Positions 1 through 9,475 of a DNA stretch of 64,000 nt are shown one piece after another. This DNA is from Lactonifactor sp. BIOML-A5 (GTDB lineage Bacteria; Bacillota; Clostridia; Lachnospirales; Lachnospiraceae): the NCBI RefSeq assembly GCF_009677585.1, contig NZ_WKYV01000001.1, positions 67,001 to 131,000 on the forward strand. The letters are read 5' to 3'. The position numbers and the translations under genes are program-made. Position 1 is the first letter of the stretch; every line of letters begins with the position of its first letter. The notes below the pieces were generated by a model. That model saw nothing but the letters and a program-made list of their open reading frames with translations, was not told the origin of the DNA and searched no databases.

Positions 1-3000
1 GGAAGATTTCCAGGATACCTTCTTATTTAATGCGGTAGCCGGGGAAACAACTGCCTGCAAAACTGTCGTTCCATTTTTGTCCAGAGTGATCTGCGTCTTG
101 TCCAGGGTTACATCTGCTACTAAGAGTTCTGCCTTGGTCATAATTGCATCCATCAGAGATTTCCCATCATTCAGTGCTGATTCGATCTCTTCCGGCGTCT
201 GAGCGGCATCAATGGCTTCTAACCCTTTTTCCAGAATCTCTGATAATTCGGTTTTTTGCCCTTCTAAATATTCATCAGGATTTTTATAACTGCTCAGCTC
301 TTTTTTGGCTGCATTTCTGGAAGCTCCTATTTCTGTCATTCCCACCGCCAGAACATTGCCGGAATCCGTTTTATAGTACAGGGTCCCGTCTGCACCTGAA
401 ATGATACTGGTAATACAATATTGCTGATACTGGGATGCCGGGATAAACAGTTCCTCTTTGATAGGTTCTGTCTGGCCTGGTTTATCTTTAATCAGTGTGA
501 TTCCGCCGCTCATTTCATTGTATGTCATATAGAGATAGGAATATCCGTCAATGCCTTCGTATGCGGTGGATAGTAATACGGAGCCCTGTGGATACCCTTT
601 CATGGGAACTGTATATACGGTTTCCATAGTCGCTGCATCTACTACCGCCACACCGAATTCCCCGCTAAAATTTCCGCCCGTACTAAATCCGGCATAGATT
701 CTTCCTTTATAGACCACCGGTGTACTGGTGCTCATACTGCCTATTTTGCAGGAAACCAGCGATTCAGGATCAAAGACGCCGTCTGCTGCTACATCCATCC
801 CATAGAGATAACCTGCCTTGGTCGTAAAGTATATTTTTCCGTTTGCACTGTCATAGGAAACCGTTGAGCGCTGATCGCCCTCTAACTCCGCCGTTTCTTT
901 CACAGCTCCTGTATATTTGTCCACGGCATAGAGTTTCGATTTACCGTCTGCGAGAATATCACTTCCGAAGATAAGAGTATCCTCAACGGCAACTGCCCCT
1001 GCCCAATAGAATCCCTTATCGCAAGTATACGTCCATGCCGGGACTTTTGCTTCATCAGAAGCTTCCGGATCCTCATCGGTGATGGGCAGGCATACATAAT
1101 TGGAGGCTTTATTAGGATTCCAGAATCCCGTATATACATAGCCGTCAGAGTATGTAATAGGGCTGAGTGCCTGTCCGCCATAAGGATCCCGGTAGATCCA
1201 AAGTGACTCCAGTGTCTCGGCGTTAAACGCCTGAACGGTTCCGTTTGCCAAAGGAGCAAAGAGCATTCCATCTGCATATGTAGGCGGTGTATAGCCCCAG
1301 TTTATCGCTGCCGCCATGGAAGCGGAAGCCTGCTCCTCACCTGTTTTTAAGTCCAGTTTATAAATCTTAGAATTGGACATTACAATCAGCGAATCGTCTA
1401 CAATGATTTGTACACTGGGCGCTGCCGACCATCCGCTTCCCAGGGCCTTCGCCCATTTCAGTTCTGTCTCCTGGCTGTCATGAGGAGTAAGGGCCGGGGT
1501 AATTCCCATATTGTCTTGCCCTCTGCGGAAATTTGCCCATTCAGAGGGCAGGATGGTAAGTGTGCTCTCCGGTGCTTTTTCCAGAACAATATCTCTGGTC
1601 TCATCCTGATCTGCTGTAATCGTTCCCGTCTGTGAGATATATCCCGTCTTTACAGCCGTATAGGTATATTCTGCCCCCTGCATCAGTGTATAAAGGCTAT
1701 CCTCACCAGCCACTCTGCTGCCTGCGCTGTCCTTCAGTGTAAAGACAGCATCCTCCGGCGACAGATTTAATGTCATCCTGACAGAATTCTTTTTATTGAG
1801 ATTCAGTTTATAAGTGCTGTTTACAGCCCCCTCTGCGCTTACTTTAATCAGGGCCGTTGTCGTGTCTCCTGACAGAGTCACCACGGCATTCCCCTGCTCA
1901 TCCACAGGGAATTCGTTGACCGTAATCTGATAATCGCTTCCATATCCCTTCAAGTGGAGGGTTGCTTTCTCGTCAGAGTCGAGGACGTCCGCGTCATACG
2001 CTTTGGTTAATGCCTCAAATTCCGGACTCAGAATCAGAGAATTATGATCTGTTTCCCCTGTCAGGGAGGATAAGGTAGCAACTCTGTCTATGATAAAGGT
2101 ATATGTTATCGTCTCCTCCTGAGTGGCAACTTCTAACGTCAGCGTAGGAGAAACAAGGCCGGATTTTATAAAATTAGTCAGTGCTTTATTTTCTCCTGAC
2201 TTCAGGACCTGGGTTTTATCCGCCTGGTTCGAGGCTGCTTTCCATTTCGCTGTCATTGTGGCATCCACACCTTCCGGAAGTTCTGCATTGATGACAAATG
2301 TACTTGTAATATCCCCAGCCGGTACATGGTAGGTAGTAATCTGCGGATCAAATGCCGTATCGGGGATGAGTTCATTGGTGTTCCTGGAATCGCTCCAGAA
2401 CTGCACCTTCTCCAGCAATGGCTGTTCCTGAGTTACTTTCACCTGGCAGACTGCCTGTTGGGTTCCGGATATAGCAGTTATCTCTGCGGTTCCCTCCGCC
2501 ACGGCAGTGACCTTTCCATCCGTTACCGCAGCAACCGAATCGTCGCTGCTGGTCCAGACTATAGGGTCTGTAGCATTGGTGGGTGAAAGCTCGGCAGTTA
2601 AGCTGCCCTCTTTTCCTACGCCGAGGGTTAATTTTGATTTGTTTAAGGTGATTTCTGTTGTCTTATTTACTTTCTCCACAATATTCATTACAGACTGCGC
2701 CGTATAGCCGGAATTTGTCTCTGTCGCTGTAATGGTTACCTGTCCATAAGTCTTGCAGTATACCCTTCCTCTTGAATCTACGGTTGCGATATTCTCATCA
2801 CTGGACGAATAGGTATATTTTACAGAATCTGTGGAGTTTGCCGGTATTTTTGCTACTTTTGGAAATTGATAATCCTTTACACAAGAATAACTGGTGTAAG
2901 ACCCAAACGTAATCCCCGTCAGCGGTATTTCCTTCACCGTCACTTTACAGGTTTCAGTAAAGTCTCCTACTTTCGCCGTAATGGTCGTACTTCCCTGTGC

Positions 3001-5769
3001 GATTCCTGTTACCCTGCCATATCTGTTGACCGTAGCCACCTTTGCATCATCCGTGCTCCAGGTTACTGTGGCATCGTCTGTAGTATTTTCGGGCTCTGCT
3101 TTCACGGTAAGTGTCTCACCGCTCCCTTTCAGGACCTCCAGTTCTCTCTTATTCAGTGAAATCCCGGTAAGAGGAATCTCTGAAACTGTCACCTGGCATT
3201 CGGCAGTAAACGCTCCTACCTTTGCAGTGATTGTTGTGGTTCCCTCTCCTATAGCTGTGACTTTCCCGCTTTCGTCCACGGCTGCAATCTCTTCATTCTT
3301 ACTGCTCCACAGTACGTCTCGGGATTCTGTGGTTCCTGCCGGTTCGTAGCTGACTTTCAGCTCCTGTTTTTCATGTTTAATCATGATGAGCTCAGTCTTA
3401 TCCAGGCTGATGCCCGTCATGGCCTCTGCCGGAACAGTAACCTCACAGGAAGCTGTAAGTTCTCCCAGAACAGCTGTGATAGTGGCCGTCCCTGCTCCTT
3501 TTGCCGTTACCTTTCCCCCTTCTACTGTAGCTACTGATTCATCACTGCTGCTCCATTGAATAATTCCAGGAGTCGTGGTTCCCTCCGGTCCCACAGTTAT
3601 TTTCAGCTGTTTTGACTGCGGATAAGGCACTGTCATAGAGGTCTGATCTAATGTAAGTGTTGTGGCTGGGCTTGTCTCCATCACTTTTTTAAGTGTGTCA
3701 TTTGCCTGGCTGACCTCTTCTTTTGATGCATTCAGCGTCATTGCAGTTTCTACTGCTTTGTCATAGGCAGCACTGATTGCTGGGTTGGCCAGCAGCTGCT
3801 CTTTATTTACAGAACTATTCAAAGCCGCCATGGTGCCTGTGAGCTCGTCTTTGTCTGCTGTTGGATAGAAATCGCCGTTACCAAAGCCGCCGCCGCCCAT
3901 ACTTCCGTTTCCGCCTACATCCGCCCCGTACCAGAGCTGGAAGTATACCCGGATGGTATCTCCATCCTGAGGATAAGCATCAGAGAATCCTACATTGGGA
4001 AAGATATTGTTCAGCTGATACATATAACCGGATCCCTGAGCGAAATCAAATTCTGAAAGTTTACCGGGATCATCGTGATCGTCAAACCAGGTAGAGCATC
4101 CTTCCGCTTCCATAGCTGACTTCAAATACTCAGGTACCAGCTCTGTCACATCCCCCGGGATATTCATGGTTTTCGCTTTATCCGGGTCCTGACAGCCCAA
4201 ATGAGGCGTTCCGTTTGCCTTTTGTGAGCACCCGTCCCTCAAGTCAGAGAGATAAAATCCGCTTTCTAATTTTCCTGTATGCTCAAAACAATAGCCTTCC
4301 TCTTCCAGTACTCTGGCGAGAAGCTGTGCTCCGTTTTCCCCTTCATAGACAGGAACCTTTCTGGGCTCTACAAGGTAACCCATACCTATGGAACCTGCCT
4401 CAAAGCTAAAGTTAATATAACCGATCAGGCCGCCTTCCTCTACCTTTTTATAGGTGACGTGATACGTTTTCTGTTCTAAAAGCTGCCAGGTCAGTTCGTC
4501 ACGTACAGATACAACAATTACATTTTCACCCTCCTTGGTAAAGCGAAGCGTAAAACTTGTTTTTTCTGTATCTGACCATGTTTTGTTTACTGTGGCACCG
4601 TTAAGGGTTACTTGAGGCTCTACTTTTTTACCGTCCTCATCATAAGCCCATACATCAAATGTTGTCCGGCTGCCCCTGTATACTGTGCCGTCCGTCAGGT
4701 TGGTTCTGAGGATTTCCCGGGCACTGCTGCTCTGGGCATCCAGGCCGTAGGCGGCTGCCCGATTCTGCGGCTGTACCTGTGTGCTTTCTTCTTCCTCCGG
4801 TACAGGCTCTTCCTCTGCCTCCGTGACAGTCAGGGTACACCATGGAGAAAATACCGGATAAGTCATTTCATCCGTAGTCCTTGCAGATACTGTGTATTTA
4901 CCTGCCTCAGGCGCTGTAAAGGTAACCTGACCATTCTCGTCTGTAACGGCATTCTCTATATCTGTGCTCACACCATTCTCATCTATCAGCTGAATCTGTG
5001 CCCCTTGAATCGGCAGAATCTGCTGCTGTTCACTTCCCGCTTCGTACAATCCTGTATACGCCAGCATATATCCCTCTAATGTCAGGGACACCGGCCCGGC
5101 TGCTTCTGCGGTTATCTCTTCCGTTTTTTCACCGTCAGCAGCAAACCAGCCATAATAATCGCCGGAAGTCACTTCATCCTGGAAAATCACAAATTCTACC
5201 ACATCATTTTCTGACAGCACGGCTTCATTGATTACAAGCCCTGCATACGAACCGTCCTCTCCCAGTTCCCCATTGTGGGCCGGATAACCGTTTACGAGAA
5301 ATCCTGCATATTTTGTATCTTTTGCATACATCCTGGTAATCCATCCTTCTGCATTGATCTGAAGATAGTTCTCTGCAGTCTCTTTGGTAAATTCGTCTCC
5401 GTACAGCTGGGTATGAAGATAAACCAATGCATCCAGTGCAGTAATCTGTCCCTTTTCCACCGTATCGGCATTGGCATAGCCATACTCTTTTGCAATACCC
5501 TCTGGGATAGTAACACTGTTTCTCAAAAATATGTACTGATTTCCCCCCTGTGCCGAAAGGATGATGGTGCTTTGAGTCATATCATCTTCTCCACTCTCAT
5601 TTTCTGCATCAGGATCCGTTCCGGGTTCTGTTTGGGATCCCCCGCCGTAAACTGTACTGTCTGCCTCTGCAGCCATTACTGCAGACTCAGGTACAAGGCT
5701 CAGTACCATAAGAACCGTCAACATCCAGGCAAATATTCTTGTCTTTATTGTTCTTTTCGCCTTTTTCAT
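1..5769 (-). CDS. Giant secreted DUF4430 / BIG2 / beta-propeller surface protein (3' end outside window)
   Basis: The frame stays open from an ATG at 5767-5769 to the window edge, giving at least 1923 residues with no stop. An AAAGGAGG site lies 5 bases before the ATG. A signal peptide spans about residues 1-34. Next come a DUF4430-like N-terminal region (about 110-206) and a clear DUF4430 domain (about 430-626) with the family signature FAQGSGYMYQLN and a closing LWYGADVG. They are followed by five bacterial Ig-like (BIG2) domains (about 700-1120), a beta-sandwich and PEGA-like stretch, a PQQ-type beta-propeller (about 1410-1800), a short helical segment, and the start of another BIG2 domain. 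The wall-attachment part is presumably beyond the edge. It is the last visible gene of the corrinoid series, 64 bases after the transglutaminase-like gene. Corrinoid binding by the DUF4430 or propeller domains is inferred, not shown. Confidence 0.85.
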   Translation of the reverse strand, partial: MKKAKRTIKTRIFAWMLTVLMVLSLVPESAVMAAEADSTVYGGGSQTEPGTDPDAENESGEDDMTQSTIILSAQGGNQYIFLRNSVTIPEGIAKEYGYANADTVEKGQITALDALVYLHTQLYGDEFTKETAENYLQINAEGWITRMYAKDTKYAGFLVNGYPAHNGELGEDGSYAGLVINEAVLSENDVVEFVIFQDEVTSGDYYGWFAADGEKTEEITAEAAGPVSLTLEGYMLAYTGLYEAGSEQQQILPIQGAQIQLIDENGVSTDIENAVTDENGQVTFTAPEAGKYTVSARTTDEMTYPVFSPWCTLTVTEAEEEPVPEEEESTQVQPQNRAAAYGLDAQSSSAREILRTNLTDGTVYRGSRTTFDVWAYDEDGKKVEPQVTLNGATVNKTWSDTEKTSFTLRFTKEGENVIVVSVRDELTWQLLEQKTYHVTYKKVEEGGLIGYINFSFEAGSIGMGYLVEPRKVPVYEGENGAQLLARVLEEEGYCFEHTGKLESGFYLSDLRDGCSQKANGTPHLGCQDPDKAKTMNIPGDVTELVPEYLKSAMEAEGCSTWFDDHDDPGKLSEFDFAQGSGYMYQLNNIFPNVGFSDAYPQDGDTIRVYFQLWYGADVGGNGSMGGGGFGNGDFYPTADKDELTGTMAALNSSVNKEQLLANPAISAAYDKAVETAMTLNASKEEVSQANDTLKKVMETSPATTLTLDQTSMTVPYPQSKQLKITVGPEGTTTPGIIQWSSSDESVATVEGGKVTAKGAGTATITAVLGELTASCEVTVPAEAMTGISLDKTELIMIKHEKQELKVSYEPAGTTESRDVLWSSKNEEIAAVDESGKVTAIGEGTTTITAKVGAFTAECQVTVSEIPLTGISLNKRELEVLKGSGETLTVKAEPENTTDDATVTWSTDDAKVATVNRYGRVTGIAQGSTTITAKVGDFTETCKVTVKEIPLTGITFGSYTSYSCVKDYQFPKVAKIPANSTDSVKYTYSSSDENIATVDSRGRVYCKTYGQVTITATETNSGYTAQSVMNIVEKVNKTTEITLNKSKLTLGVGKEGSLTAELSPTNATDPIVWTSSDDSVAAVTDGKVTAVAEGTAEITAISGTQQAVCQVKVTQEQPLLEKVQFWSDSRNTNELIPDTAFDPQITTYHVPAGDITSTFVINAELPEGVDATMTAKWKAASNQADKTQVLKSGENKALTNFIKSGLVSPTLTLEVATQEETITYTFIIDRVATLSSLTGETDHNSLILSPEFEALTKAYDADVLDSDEKATLHLKGYGSDYQITVNEFPVDEQGNAVVTLSGDTTTALIKVSAEGAVNSTYKLNLNKKNSVRMTLNLSPEDAVFTLKDSAGSRVAGEDSLYTLMQGAEYTYTAVKTGYISQTGTITADQDETRDIVLEKAPESTLTILPSEWANFRRGQDNMGITPALTPHDSQETELKWAKALGSGWSAAPSVQIIVDDSLIVMSNSKIYKLDLKTGEEQASASMAAAINWGYTPPTYADGMLFAPLANGTVQAFNAETLESLWIYRDPYGGQALSPITYSDGYVYTGFWNPNKASNYVCLPITDEDPEASDEAKVPAWTYTCDKGFYWAGAVAVEDTLIFGSDILADGKSKLYAVDKYTGAVKETAELEGDQRSTVSYDSANGKIYFTTKAGYLYGMDVAADGVFDPESLVSCKIGSMSTSTPVVYKGRIYAGFSTGGNFSGEFGVAVVDAATMETVYTVPMKGYPQGSVLLSTAYEGIDGYSYLYMTYNEMSGGITLIKDKPGQTEPIKEELFIPASQYQQYCITSIISGADGTLYYKTDSGNVLAVGMTEIGASRNAAKKELSSYKNPDEYLEGQKTELSEILEKGLEAIDAAQTPEEIESALNDGKSLMDAIMTKAELLVADVTLDKTQITLDKNGTTVLQAVVSPATALNKKVSWKSS

Positions 5770-5833
5770 TGTATCCTCCTTTTCTGTTGGGTAGTATATT
5801 GTATTTCCATCTATATAAAACGCATCTGCGGCG

Positions 5834-8272
5834 TTAATAAAGGGATTTTATCCAGTACATCTGGAATCTTTTCCATATATTTTTGTCTTTTTTTATTGTT
5901 GTCAGAGTCTGATCGAGGTATTGTTCTACGGTCTGTCTCTCCTCCAAAGCAATCTCCTTTTCACTGTAGGCAGCCTTCTGGCTGATTCTTATTACTTCCG
6001 GAAAACCGGCGGCATACTCTTTGGAATAGACAGTTTCCAGTTCCGGCAGATACCGGTAATGAGAGCCTCCCCTTTTAGGGATATCCGTATGCTGCAGCAG
6101 ATATAAGATATAACTATACATGCTGCAGACAGCTGCCCTGTTATGGGTGCTTAGGAATTTTGCCTTTCGCTTTGCCAGCAGCCATCTCCGGTACATCAAA
6201 CAGGCAAGCATTAATATAAGAAGAGCTATCACAACTCCAATCAGTATACTGAGAGCTATCGCCCATGGAGATTGCTGCTGAGCTTCCTTCTGCTTTTCAT
6301 CCTCAGGGGGGTCCTCTTTCTCATCGGCATCCTTGGTGTCACCGGTGTTTCCTTCCCCTTCCATTCCTTTGTCACCCTCCTGGGAGCCAGAAGAAAGTGC
6401 AAAATTAGGTCGTTCCATTTTCGTGAGATAGTCCGGAGTAACCTCCATGGGTATCCATCCTATCCCATCCTGATAAATTTCCACCCACGCATGGGCTTCT
6501 TTTCCCGTAATTGTAATCGGTACAGATTCTTCTGCCTCCTCCACCAGGTCCGGTGTGAGAAGGTAGCCTTCCACATATCTGGCCGGTATTCCCAGATAAC
6601 GGTACATCATAGCTGCTGCCGTAGCATAGTGAACCGAGTATCCCTTTTGGGTATCCCTTAGAAAATAGCTCAAAAAGTCTCTTCCCGCAGGAGGCGCTGA
6701 TACGGTTTCATCATAGGTAATCTTCTCATTTAGATATCCCATAATCAGTTCATTTGCCTCCTCATAGGGAGTATGACTGATGCCGTCTTCGCTGTCTCCG
6801 GTATATTTTTCTACTCCAAGGCAGGCTTTTAAAACATCCTTTTCTTTATCCGGCACCTTCGTATAGGTATCATACACGAACTGATTGTAATAACTTTCAT
6901 CTTTTTTATAGGTAGTGATCTGCTGTCCCATCTCATCTGTCAGCTTATAAATATCCTGCACCAGCTGAGGATAAATACGCACCAGATTTACCGATGTCTG
7001 ATATTCATAGTACCGGTTTCCCCCGGCGTTCTCCCCTCTTATGTTTACATCGCCCCAGACTTGTGCATCCTCAAGCTGTGACGGTTTTGTCTGCAATTCA
7101 TAGGGAACATAAAGATACTTGCTGCTGGCGTTTTTATTCAGCACTTTCATACTGATGGACTCCACTTCCCCGGTTTCCAGCCCATACACCTGACTCAGCT
7201 GGTTCATCGCCTGAAATCCGTCTTTATTCAGCCAGTAAAATAAATCCCTTTCTTTATAATACGTATCCGGCTCTAGGTCCTCCCATTTTTCCTCTGTGTA
7301 TTCACTTCCCACATACCCCCTCAAATACAGGGACATAGGTTTACTCTGCACAACCTCCAACGCCGGGGTGTCTTTCAGTTCCAGCGGCTGAAGTTTTCTG
7401 AAGTTACCTTTGGGCAGATTATTTGTCTTCGATTTTTCGTATCGGATATCCTCTATTTTTCCTGTTATCCACCCCGCTGCATGACGCACTCTGTCACTTC
7501 TGCTATATCCCCCCGAGGAAGCTGCCGCGCCCAGAATACCCAAAAAAATCAGCGTGATTCCCAGTAAAATTGGTATCATCTGAAGTACCATCCCGTATCT
7601 GTGGCCTCCCCTTGTCGCTTCTGCTCTGCGCCCGTTTACATGGATTCTGGCAAATACCAGTGCCACAGACAATAAAAGCAGAACCGTAGCCGGCGCCTGA
7701 GGAGATATCCCCACCACAAGGTTTAAGACCAGAAGGGGTGCACAGACCAGCAGCATAAGCAGCCAGCTTCTTACTCTGACTGCTGCATAACTGATATATG
7801 CGGCAACGATGGAAATCAGCCCCCAGCACAGGATATAGCATAAAAGATATTGAGATTTTTCCACAGATATCTCATAAAGCTTCATCTCCAGATGGGTATG
7901 GGTTCCAAATGCTTCTGCAACTTGATTCATAGTTAAAAACAGCCCGTTGATCAGTGTCTTCTGCCTCAAAATCAGCAGGAGAAACCCAACCGCCAACATA
8001 ATCCCTGAGACAAACAGGGCATACTTTCTCTTATTTCCAAAGGAAAAAAGCAGCAGCAAAAGTACCAGACCGGCCAGTGCGGATACCATTGCACCGGCCG
8101 GAATCTGAAACATAGAAAAAAGACTGATAATTATTCCTGCAAACAGGAAAACACAGACGCTTATGTCCCCGGCATATTCTGTCCAAAGATCCTTTTTTTT
8201 CAATTTATCCGGGAGAAATACTACGTTTATCTTTGTTTTTCTCTTTTTCGCGTTTTCTTTTCGGTTTTTCAT
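5834..8272 (-). CDS. TgpA-like transglutaminase-fold membrane protein with Cys-to-Ser at the catalytic site
   Basis: The protein is 812 residues from ATG 8272, chosen because AAAGGAAT stands just upstream; an in-frame start at 8320 would overlap the previous gene and lacks a good site. The N-terminal third carries about six to seven membrane segments. A large extracellular part holds the transglutaminase-like core, and a C-terminal membrane segment is followed by a cytoplasmic tail, the layout of the TgpA/DUF3488 family. The His (KEAHAWVEIY) and Asp (EVTPDY) of the triad are present. The nucleophile position reads KGYSVHYA (codon TCG), where active members have GYCVHFA-type motifs. It is therefore probably not a normal thiol enzyme and may be a binding or scaffold protein. 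MoxR, DUF58 and TgpA-like genes often occur together; here they follow the ECF transporter genes. Confidence 0.85.
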   Translation of the reverse strand: MKNRKENAKKRKTKINVVFLPDKLKKKDLWTEYAGDISVCVFLFAGIIISLFSMFQIPAGAMVSALAGLVLLLLLFSFGNKRKYALFVSGIMLAVGFLLLILRQKTLINGLFLTMNQVAEAFGTHTHLEMKLYEISVEKSQYLLCYILCWGLISIVAAYISYAAVRVRSWLLMLLVCAPLLVLNLVVGISPQAPATVLLLLSVALVFARIHVNGRRAEATRGGHRYGMVLQMIPILLGITLIFLGILGAAASSGGYSRSDRVRHAAGWITGKIEDIRYEKSKTNNLPKGNFRKLQPLELKDTPALEVVQSKPMSLYLRGYVGSEYTEEKWEDLEPDTYYKERDLFYWLNKDGFQAMNQLSQVYGLETGEVESISMKVLNKNASSKYLYVPYELQTKPSQLEDAQVWGDVNIRGENAGGNRYYEYQTSVNLVRIYPQLVQDIYKLTDEMGQQITTYKKDESYYNQFVYDTYTKVPDKEKDVLKACLGVEKYTGDSEDGISHTPYEEANELIMGYLNEKITYDETVSAPPAGRDFLSYFLRDTQKGYSVHYATAAAMMYRYLGIPARYVEGYLLTPDLVEEAEESVPITITGKEAHAWVEIYQDGIGWIPMEVTPDYLTKMERPNFALSSGSQEGDKGMEGEGNTGDTKDADEKEDPPEDEKQKEAQQQSPWAIALSILIGVVIALLILMLACLMYRRWLLAKRKAKFLSTHNRAAVCSMYSYILYLLQHTDIPKRGGSHYRYLPELETVYSKEYAAGFPEVIRISQKAAYSEKEIALEERQTVEQYLDQTLTTIKKDKNIWKRFQMYWIKSLY

Positions 8273-8301
8273 GATAATTCCTTTCAAGTCCTGTCTTTTC
8301 C

Positions 8302-9468
8302 TTATATAAACAGCTGACACAGGCTTTCCTCTGCATGCTCAGGAGTAAAAAGAATTCTTTGTTTCTCCGGCATGGAAACTGCATCTTCTGTCTTTGCCAC
8401 TGCCCGCAGTTCTGTTGCGATACAGAAACTTCCCACTTCCTCTATCTCCGCAGTATCTCTGAATGTAACATAGACTATATGGGAAAAAGGATATTCCTGG
8501 CTTACCTGAGTATAATAGTGAAGACCGGAATACCCATTGTCCTCCACTCCCACTCCGAGAAGTCCTCCCAAAAGACCGGCGAGATCATCCACACTATTTA
8601 CTTCTTCGCAGAAAAATCCTCCTCTTATGTGGTCATACCACCCCAGGGTGTGCATATGTCCTTCTTCTATAAGGGACTGTGAGACGGATACAAAAGCTTC
8701 TATCATACCATCCACTACGGAAGGTCTGGGGCGTTTCCCCTCCTCCATACAGTTCTCCATAAATATGAGAATGGAATTCTCTACAGGCATACTTAATTCT
8801 TTTACATACAGTTCATCCATTTTACCTGAAAGCTTCCAGTGTATATTTTTCAGGCTGTCCCCCGGAACATATTCCCTTACATCGAATATCTCGCTGGGAT
8901 CATAGCCCCGTTTTGTGTCAGAGTATGTAACACTCTCCATATCCTCGATCTGACTGTCCATGACCCTGATATCCGACTGAAACATATCCGGAAGAACGGC
9001 CACCTGCTCTTGGACCTCTGTAGAAACAGGAGCGGAAAAGATCCCAAACCAGTCAAAAACCCTGGCATCTTTTATGCGGATCCTGATACATCCACAGTAA
9101 GCACTGTCTGCCTCCCAGTCTATCTCTTCTGTTTTTCCCCCCATAATAGAGAAATAAAGCTCTGCTTCCTGTTCTTCCCTGGTCATACAGTTATAAAAAG
9201 TAAGAACGCATCGAACTCTGGCGGCAGGAAATAGAGAAGTATTTTTGACAGCCAATACTCCTTTTGCCGGTTTTCCTTTTGCTGCGGTATGCTGGACTTT
9301 TAGTTCAAAGGACAGCTTTTTTTTCGTCAGGACTGTCAGTATCTTACAGACAGCAAACACCGCCAGGGACGTAATCAGCAGGCAGAGAGCAAGGAAGGAG
9401 TCTGAGAAAAGGAAAAAATAGATACAGCCCAGGAGCCAGAGGATACTGTAAATCTTAGCTTTTATCAT
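8302..9468 (-). CDS. DUF58 domain protein
   Basis: A 388-residue protein with two N-terminal membrane segments (about 5-50), a beta-rich middle, and the DUF58 signature around residues 190-215 (YDPSEIFDVREYVPGDS then IHWKLSGK). DUF58 proteins adopt a vWA-like fold and are regularly encoded next to MoxR ATPases and transglutaminase-like membrane proteins. Their molecular role is mostly unknown, with proposals in assembly or maturation of surface complexes. It begins 7 bases after the MoxR stop and ends 29 bases before the transglutaminase-like start, so the three are surely co-transcribed. AGGAG lies about 12 bases before the ATG. Confidence 0.88.
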   Translation of the reverse strand: MIKAKIYSILWLLGCIYFFLFSDSFLALCLLITSLAVFAVCKILTVLTKKKLSFELKVQHTAAKGKPAKGVLAVKNTSLFPAARVRCVLTFYNCMTREEQEAELYFSIMGGKTEEIDWEADSAYCGCIRIRIKDARVFDWFGIFSAPVSTEVQEQVAVLPDMFQSDIRVMDSQIEDMESVTYSDTKRGYDPSEIFDVREYVPGDSLKNIHWKLSGKMDELYVKELSMPVENSILIFMENCMEEGKRPRPSVVDGMIEAFVSVSQSLIEEGHMHTLGWYDHIRGGFFCEEVNSVDDLAGLLGGLLGVGVEDNGYSGLHYYTQVSQEYPFSHIVYVTFRDTAEIEEVGSFCIATELRAVAKTEDAVSMPEKQRILFTPEHAEESLCQLFI

Positions 9469-9475
9469 AATCTGT

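Noticed and set aside
400..1560. Reading the propeller as a PQQ-dependent dehydrogenase
   Set aside because: It is embedded between stalk domains, lacks the enzyme's cofactor-binding context, and is far too small for the eight-bladed dehydrogenases.
5275..5985. A 236-codon plus-strand open frame across the end of the transglutaminase-like gene
   Set aside because: It spans two well-supported minus-strand genes and their ribosome-binding site; its product is Cys/Ile/Phe-rich nonsense-like sequence.
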